A stretch of DNA of 64,000 bases from Nakamurella multipartita DSM 44233. GTDB lineage: Bacteria > Actinomycetota > Actinomycetes > Mycobacteriales > Nakamurellaceae. A model generated the notes under the pieces. It saw only the letters and a list, made by a program, of their open reading frames with translations. It was not told the origin of the DNA and did no database searches. Location: positions 5,518,001 through 5,582,000 of the forward strand of contig NC_013235.1 in NCBI RefSeq assembly GCF_000024365.1, read 5' to 3'. Position 1 is the first letter of the stretch. Each line of letters begins with the position of its first letter. This document shows positions 59,147-64,000 of the stretch, in pieces. The translations under genes and the position numbers were made by a program.

Positions 59147-59989
59147 ATGGATCCGGCCACCGTCGCCCTGCTGGGCACCATTGCCGGCGCGACGATCTTT
59201 CTGGGCCTGCCCTTCGGCCGGATCGGATCGCTGAGCGCCGGCTGGCGCGCGATGCTCAACGCGATCGCGATCGGGGTGCTGCTGTTCATCCTGTGGGACG
59301 TGGCGGCGCAGGCGATGGAGCCGCTGGAGGCGGCCCTGCAGGCCGCGACCGGGGGCGCGGGCTGGACCGATTTCGTCGAGCTGTCCATCATCGCGGCCGG
59401 GGGACTGGCGGCCGGACTGCTCGGGCTCGTCGCCTATCAGGGCTGGATCTCGGACCGCGGCCTGGCCCGTCGTCCGGGCCCGGGGACGGCATCGGCCACC
59501 GAGCTGTCCGGCCGCGGGTCGGTCGCCACGACCGACGCCGGCCGCCTCGCGTTGCTCATCGCGGTCGGCATCGGGTTGCACAACTTCGCCGAGGGCCTGG
59601 CGATCGGGCAGAGCGCAGCCGCCGGTGAACTGTCCCTGGCCGTGCTGCTGATCGTCGGATTCGGCCTGCACAACGCGACCGAGGGCTTCGGCATCGTGGC
59701 TCCACTGGCCGCCGGGTCGACCCGCCCGAGCTGGGGCTTTCTGGCCTTGCTGGGGGTGATCGGCGGCGGCCCGACGCTGCTGGGCACCCTGCTGGGCCAG
59801 CTGGTGGTCGACGACCGGCTGTCCGTCCTGTTCCTCGCCCTGGCCGCCGGATCGATCCTGTTCGTGGTGACACAGCTGCTGCGGGTGGCCGACCGAGCCG
59901 GCCGGCCCATGCTCATCGCCGTGGGGCTGCTGGTCGGGATCGGCCTGGGCGTGGCCACCGATCTCGTCCTCGTCGCGGCCGGGGCCTAG
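59147..59989 (+). CDS. ZIP family divalent metal transporter
   Basis: A 280-residue, eight-helix membrane protein. Metal-binding motifs HNFAEGLAIG (near 145-154) and HNATEGFGI (near 177-185) lie in helices IV and V. A Ser/Thr/Gly-rich loop about 103-128 is cytoplasmic. ZIP proteins import Zn2+ and related ions. ATG 59147 has GGAGCAGC upstream. It is separated from plsB by 67 bp. Confidence 0.88.
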   Translation: MDPATVALLGTIAGATIFLGLPFGRIGSLSAGWRAMLNAIAIGVLLFILWDVAAQAMEPLEAALQAATGGAGWTDFVELSIIAAGGLAAGLLGLVAYQGWISDRGLARRPGPGTASATELSGRGSVATTDAGRLALLIAVGIGLHNFAEGLAIGQSAAAGELSLAVLLIVGFGLHNATEGFGIVAPLAAGSTRPSWGFLALLGVIGGGPTLLGTLLGQLVVDDRLSVLFLALAAGSILFVVTQLLRVADRAGRPMLIAVGLLVGIGLGVATDLVLVAAGA

Positions 59990-60056
59990 GCTCGTCGCCT
60001 CGAATCACCCACATCGGACATCTGCCCCGTTGACCGGCTGGTGTGATGATCGACGG

Positions 60057-61928
60057 GTGAAGCTCCCAGGAATCCCCGCACCGGCGCAGGCGGTCCGGCA
60101 GCTCTCGGCATCCATGCGGCTGGACAGCCCGGAGGCGGACGAGCTCCTGCGGGCGGACTGGTTCGACGAACGCCTGCACACGGTGGCCGACGAGCTGGGC
60201 CAGGACCCGGACGAGGTCCGGGCCGAGGCGGTCGGCTACCTGCGGGAGATGGCCGCCACCCACGACCCCCGCCCGATGAACGCGTGGCGGGCGTTCGGCC
60301 GCTGGTTCATGCGGGCCTACGACGTCTACGTCGACGACGACCAGGTGCAGCGGCTGCGCGAATTGGACCGCCGCTGCTCGCTGGCCTTCGCCTTCGCCCA
60401 CCGCTCCTACCTTGACGGGTTCGCCGTGCCCGAGGTCGTCGCGGCCAAACGGCTCACCCCCGTATACACGCTGGGCGGGTCCAACCTGAACCTGTTCCCG
60501 TTCGGCCAGTGGGCCAGCCGGTCCGGGGTGGTGTTCATCCGGCGCAACATCCGCGAGCTGCCGGTCTACCGGTTGACCCTGCGGTCCTACATCGCCGAAC
60601 TGGTGCGCAGCCGCGGCAACCTGGCCTGGTCGATCGAGGGCGGTCGGACCCGCACCGGCAAGCTCCGGCCCCCCACGTTCGGCATCCTGAAGTACCTGGT
60701 CGACGGGTTGGACGAGGCGACCCGGACCGGCGACCCCGCGGTCCACGGGCCCGGCCACGTCGACGCCCTGGACATCCAGGTCATCGGCGTGTCGATCGTC
60801 TACGACCAGTTGCACGAGGTCTCCCTGATGACCAAGGAGGCCCGCGGCGCCGGCAAGCGGCCCGAGAACCTGCGCTGGCTGGTGCATCTGGCCCGTCAGC
60901 AGCAGCGCCGGCTGGGCCGGGCGTACCTGGACTTCGGCGAACCGATCCCGCTGCGGCAGCGGCTGGCCGAGCTGCGGGCCGACCCGGCCACCGCCGACCA
61001 CGTGGTCGAACGGATCGCGCTGGACGTGGCGCACCGGATCAACCGGGCCACCCCGGTGACCGCGACCGCGGTGGTCAGCCTGGCCCTGCTCGGCGCCGAC
61101 CGGGCGCTGACCCTGGACGAGATGCTGGCCACCGTCCGTCCGCTGGCCCGCTACCTGAGCCGGCAGGGCTGGGCGGTGGCCGGCGCGCTCGACCTGACCG
61201 ACCGGACCACGATCCGGCGCACCCTGCAGGAGATGGTCTCCTCGCACCTGATCGACGTGTTCGACGAGGGCACCGAACCGGTCTGGCAGATCGCCCGCAA
61301 CCGGGACCTGGTCGCCGCCTTCTACCGCAACACGATGATCCACACGCTGGTGCACCGGGCGATCACCGAGATGGCGCTGCAGGCAGTCGTCGAGGACGCG
61401 TCGGTGGACGTGTTCACCGAGGCCATGCGGTTGCGCGAGCTGCTCAAGTACGAGTTCTACTTCCCGTCCCGGGCCCGGTTCGGCGACGAGGTGCTGACCG
61501 AACTGCGGCTGATCGGCGCCGACGCGCCCGACCAGCACTGGGCGTGCGGGTCGGACCGGGCGAAGGAATTGCTGGCCCGCTCGGACCTGCAGGTCGCCCA
61601 CCTGGTGCTGCGCCCCTACCTGGACGCCTATCTGGTGGTCGCCGACCGGCTGGCCGCCGAGCCGGCCGATCCGGAGCCGGTCGACCAGGAGCGACTGCTC
61701 ACCGAATGTCTCGGGGTCGGCGAGCAGTGGTTGCTGCAGCATCGCATCGCCGGCGGCGAATCGGTGTCGTTGGAGCTGTTCCGGACCGCGCTGCGGGTGG
61801 CCGACAGCCGGGGGCTGCTGGCCGGCGGCACCGACCCGGCCGTGCGGGCCGCGTTCACCGCGGAGATCGCCACCGACGTCCGGCGCGCCGACGCCATCGG
61901 CACGCTGGCCTGGGGCGGTCAGCGGTGA
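60057..61928 (+). CDS. plsB: Glycerol-3-phosphate acyltransferase
   Basis: A 623-residue membrane-associated acyltransferase. The catalytic HX4D motif is HRSYLD (115-120). EGGRTRTGK (near 200) is the glycerol-phosphate-binding block, followed by VSIVYDQLHE. The C-terminal half is the helical extension of PlsB proteins. It transfers the first acyl chain in phospholipid synthesis. GTG 60057 is the natural start (VKLPGIP); a GTG-coupled HAD-PlsC gene follows with a 4-bp overlap. The order plsB-plsC-WS/DGAT is known from M. tuberculosis (Rv2482c-Rv2484c). Confidence 0.9.
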   Translation: MKLPGIPAPAQAVRQLSASMRLDSPEADELLRADWFDERLHTVADELGQDPDEVRAEAVGYLREMAATHDPRPMNAWRAFGRWFMRAYDVYVDDDQVQRLRELDRRCSLAFAFAHRSYLDGFAVPEVVAAKRLTPVYTLGGSNLNLFPFGQWASRSGVVFIRRNIRELPVYRLTLRSYIAELVRSRGNLAWSIEGGRTRTGKLRPPTFGILKYLVDGLDEATRTGDPAVHGPGHVDALDIQVIGVSIVYDQLHEVSLMTKEARGAGKRPENLRWLVHLARQQQRRLGRAYLDFGEPIPLRQRLAELRADPATADHVVERIALDVAHRINRATPVTATAVVSLALLGADRALTLDEMLATVRPLARYLSRQGWAVAGALDLTDRTTIRRTLQEMVSSHLIDVFDEGTEPVWQIARNRDLVAAFYRNTMIHTLVHRAITEMALQAVVEDASVDVFTEAMRLRELLKYEFYFPSRARFGDEVLTELRLIGADAPDQHWACGSDRAKELLARSDLQVAHLVLRPYLDAYLVVADRLAAEPADPEPVDQERLLTECLGVGEQWLLQHRIAGGESVSLELFRTALRVADSRGLLAGGTDPAVRAAFTAEIATDVRRADAIGTLAWGGQR

Positions 61929-63391
61929 GCGCCCCGCAGAAGAGCACCGGGCCCACCGCGCTGACCGCCGACGATGCGATCGCCGAGGTGCTGGCCGGAC
62001 CCGCGGGACCGCAGGTCGGGGCGTTCTTCGACCTGGACGGCACCCTGGTCGAGGGGTACACGGCCAACACGTTCTTCGCCGACAGCATCAAGCGTCGGGA
62101 CATCGCCCCCGGGGACGTGGCCCGGTCGCTGTTCTCCGCGGTCGACGGGGCGCTGGGCGGCGACCCGACCGCGATCGGCCGGCACGGGGTGGCCGCCATG
62201 GCCGGCCGCGACGCCGACACGGTGATGGAACTGGGCGAGCGGCTGTTCGCGCACAAGATCGCCGCCGCGGTCCGCCCGCAGGCCCGCGCCCTGGTCCGGG
62301 CGCACCAGCGGATGGGGCACACGGTGGCCGTCGCCTCGGCCGCCACCCGGTTCCAGATCGAGCCGCTGGCCCGGGATCTGGGCATCTCCGCGATCCTGTG
62401 CACCGAGGTCGAGGTCGTCGACGGGGTGATCACCGGCAAGCTGGCCGGCCCCATGTTGTGGGGCGAACCCAAGGGCGCGGCGGTCCGGGCCTTCGCCCGC
62501 GAGCACGGCGTCGACCTGACCGCCAGCTACGCCTACGGCAACGGGGACGAGGACGTGGCCTTCCTCAGCTCGGTCGGCCGGCCCCGCCCGCTCAACCCGC
62601 ACACCGGGCTGGCCCTGGCCGCCCGCACCTACGACTGGCCGGTGCTCACCCTGGTCGAGCCGCGCAACGGCGGGCTGCGGGCGCTGGCCGGCACCGCCGC
62701 CGCGCTCGGCGGATTCAACATCGGCGTGCTGGTCGGGGCGGCGGCCAGCCTGCTGACCGGTGACTCGGCGGTGGGCCGCAACATCGGCATCCCGTTGGCC
62801 TGCGATCTGGCCCTGGCCCTGGCCGGGGTGAAGCTGGAGATCGTCGGCGAACAGAACCTGTGGGCCGCCCGGCCGGCGGTCTTCGTGGCCAATCACCAGA
62901 GCTCGCTGGACGCCCCGCTGATGGGGGCGCTGCTGCGCCGGGACTTCACCGGAGTGGCCAAGAAGGAGGCCCAGTTCGACCCGCGGATGGCCATCGCCGG
63001 GTTGTTCGTCGATCCCGCCTACATCGACCGCTCGCACCCGGACTCGGCCAAGCGGGACCTGGCCGCGCTGGCCGACCGGATCCGGGCCGGCACGTCGGTG
63101 GTGATCATGCCCGAGGGCACCCGCTCCCCCACGCCGAACGTGCTGCCGTTCAAGAAGGGCGCCTTCCATCTGGCCATGCAGGCGGGCGTGCCGATCGTGC
63201 CGATCGTCATCCGTAATGCCGGCGAGCTGATGTGGCGCAACTCCAAGCTGCTGCACTCGGGCACCCTGCAGATCGCCGTGCTGGACCCGATTCCCACCGA
63301 CGGGTGGACCCCGGAGACGATCAACGAGCATTGCCGACAGGTGCGCGAGAAGTTCGTCGCCACCCTCGCCGACTGGCCGGAGGCCCCCTGA
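61925..63391 (+). CDS. plsC: HAD-hydrolase/1-acylglycerol-3-phosphate acyltransferase fusion
   Basis: A 488-residue two-domain protein. Residues about 30-245 form a HAD phosphatase (SerB type) with FDLDGTLVEG (35-44; Asp36 and Asp38) and YGNGDEDVAFL. Residues about 300-480 form an acyltransferase with HQSSLD (324-329), GVAKKEAQF and MPEGTRSPT. It probably adds the second acyl chain and may also dephosphorylate phosphatidic acid or another intermediate. The fusion is known for Rv2483c. It overlaps plsB by 4 bp. Confidence 0.92.
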   Translation: MSAPQKSTGPTALTADDAIAEVLAGPAGPQVGAFFDLDGTLVEGYTANTFFADSIKRRDIAPGDVARSLFSAVDGALGGDPTAIGRHGVAAMAGRDADTVMELGERLFAHKIAAAVRPQARALVRAHQRMGHTVAVASAATRFQIEPLARDLGISAILCTEVEVVDGVITGKLAGPMLWGEPKGAAVRAFAREHGVDLTASYAYGNGDEDVAFLSSVGRPRPLNPHTGLALAARTYDWPVLTLVEPRNGGLRALAGTAAALGGFNIGVLVGAAASLLTGDSAVGRNIGIPLACDLALALAGVKLEIVGEQNLWAARPAVFVANHQSSLDAPLMGALLRRDFTGVAKKEAQFDPRMAIAGLFVDPAYIDRSHPDSAKRDLAALADRIRAGTSVVIMPEGTRSPTPNVLPFKKGAFHLAMQAGVPIVPIVIRNAGELMWRNSKLLHSGTLQIAVLDPIPTDGWTPETINEHCRQVREKFVATLADWPEAP

Positions 63392-63392
63392 G

Positions 63393-64000
63393 ATGACGAC
63401 CGACCGCGCCGCGGGCCGGCCCGCCGTGCCCAGTCCCGACGAGCTGAACCGCAAGGCCTGGGCGGCCGCCGGGCAATGGGGCCTCGACGGGTCGATGAGC
63501 GAGCTGGAGACGCTCATGTGGCGCTCCGAGCGCCACCCCGAGCTGTCCTCGACGATCGTGGCGATGATGCTGCTGGACACCGAGCCGGAGTGGGACCGGT
63601 TACGCGGCGCCCACGAGTGGGCGGTCGAGCTGATCCGGCGGACCCGGGAACGGGTGCAGGAGCCGATCCTGCCGGTGGGCCCGCCGGTCTGGGTGCAGGA
63701 CACCTCGTTCGACCTGGACAACCACCTGCGCCGGGTCCGGCTGGATGCCCCCGGCGACCAGGCCACCCTGCTGGCCTACGTCGAGCGGTTCGCGCTGGCC
63801 CCGCTCAACCGGCGGCGCCCGCTGTGGGAGGCGGTGCTGGTCGAGGGCCTGGCCGACGGCCGGGCCGCCTACCTGCTCAAGCTGCACCATTCGGTGACCG
63901 ACGGGCTCGGCGGCATCCAGCTGCTCTCCCTGGTGCAGAGCCGCACCCGCGAGCACACCGCCGACAAGCCGTCGTCGGCGGTCGGCACCTCGACCGGCCC
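63393..64000 (+). CDS. Wax ester synthase/diacylglycerol acyltransferase (WS/DGAT), 3' end outside window
   Basis: The frame is open to the window edge and 202 residues are visible. The catalytic HHxxxDG motif is HHSVTDG (165-171). Family blocks LRRVRLDAPGD and PLWEAVLVEGL precede it. These enzymes make triacylglycerol or wax esters from acyl-CoA. ATG 63393 begins 1 bp after the plsC stop. As the third lipid gene in a row, it suggests storage lipid formation from the plsB-plsC pathway. Confidence 0.9.
   Translation, partial: MTTDRAAGRPAVPSPDELNRKAWAAAGQWGLDGSMSELETLMWRSERHPELSSTIVAMMLLDTEPEWDRLRGAHEWAVELIRRTRERVQEPILPVGPPVWVQDTSFDLDNHLRRVRLDAPGDQATLLAYVERFALAPLNRRRPLWEAVLVEGLADGRAAYLLKLHHSVTDGLGGIQLLSLVQSRTREHTADKPSSAVGTSTG

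Noticed and set aside
1-64000. tRNA or rRNA genes
   Set aside because: No cloverleaf-like sequence with conserved T-loop or CCA-end pattern and no rRNA-like stretch was noticed by eye; a tRNA search program was not available.

Overview
The window is about 64 kb of very GC-rich DNA with strong G/C bias at third codon positions. It contains mycothiol synthase, an F420-type luciferase-like oxidoreductase, GlnR, a DivIVA-like protein, GAF/ANTAR and SigB/SigF-type regulators, and many GTG starts. This points to a free-living actinobacterium. Gene order around glnR-mshD-pst-phoU and lmeA-sulfurtransferase-DUF1416-nitrobindin follows the order known from Mycobacterium. The dispersed repeats are not mycobacterial, so a relative such as Nakamurella/Frankiales is possible, but this is inference only.

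Layout. 1-1.6 kb: a rhodanese tail and a winged-helix protein. 1.7-8 kb: a nest of mobile DNA. One IS110-family transposase gene is split by a 3,325-bp TGT...ACA-ended transposon (DDE transposase, AAA ATPase and a DUF6431-like zinc-ribbon protein; 5-bp target duplication) and by an IS256-family element. Removing both restores a 414-codon reading frame. 8.4-16.1 kb: flavohaemoglobin-like protein, DivIVA-like protein, IlvD, and a patatin/serine hydrolase/M48 protease operon. 16.4-21.1 kb: a divergent ATP-grasp/C45-hydrolase pair and a membrane alpha/beta hydrolase. 21.3-29.8 kb: a PucR regulator divergent from gabT-gabD, a type II NADH dehydrogenase and a copper amine oxidase, suggesting amine and GABA catabolism feeding succinate and the respiratory chain. 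30-42.6 kb: mixed housekeeping genes (purU, PAC2, K+ channel, GAF-ANTAR, sigma factor, SixA, inositol phosphatase, LLM oxidoreductase, YbaK, dus, LCP ligase).

42.7-50 kb: a phosphate block with phoU and pstSCAB, both preceded by 11-bp-spaced PHO-box-like repeats, then mshD and glnR. 50-54.4 kb: hydrolase, LmeA, and a sulfurtransferase/DUF1416 operon behind a leaderless cysteine-containing leader peptide, then a leaderless 32-residue membrane peptide coupled to a nitrobindin-like gene. 54.5-59 kb: an envelope-stress locus. An ECF sigma factor, a zinc anti-sigma-like protein and an Asp23-like protein are divergent from CsbD, Asp23, a J-like peptide, DUF2273, a second Asp23, DUF6286 and AmaP. 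59-64 kb: a ZIP transporter and a plsB-plsC-WS/DGAT lipid operon.

Several families of intergenic repeats recur. One is a 39-bp element with four copies, one of which lies inside the PucR coding region together with GATCCGCGCGGGG tandem repeats. No tRNA, rRNA or CRISPR array was seen.
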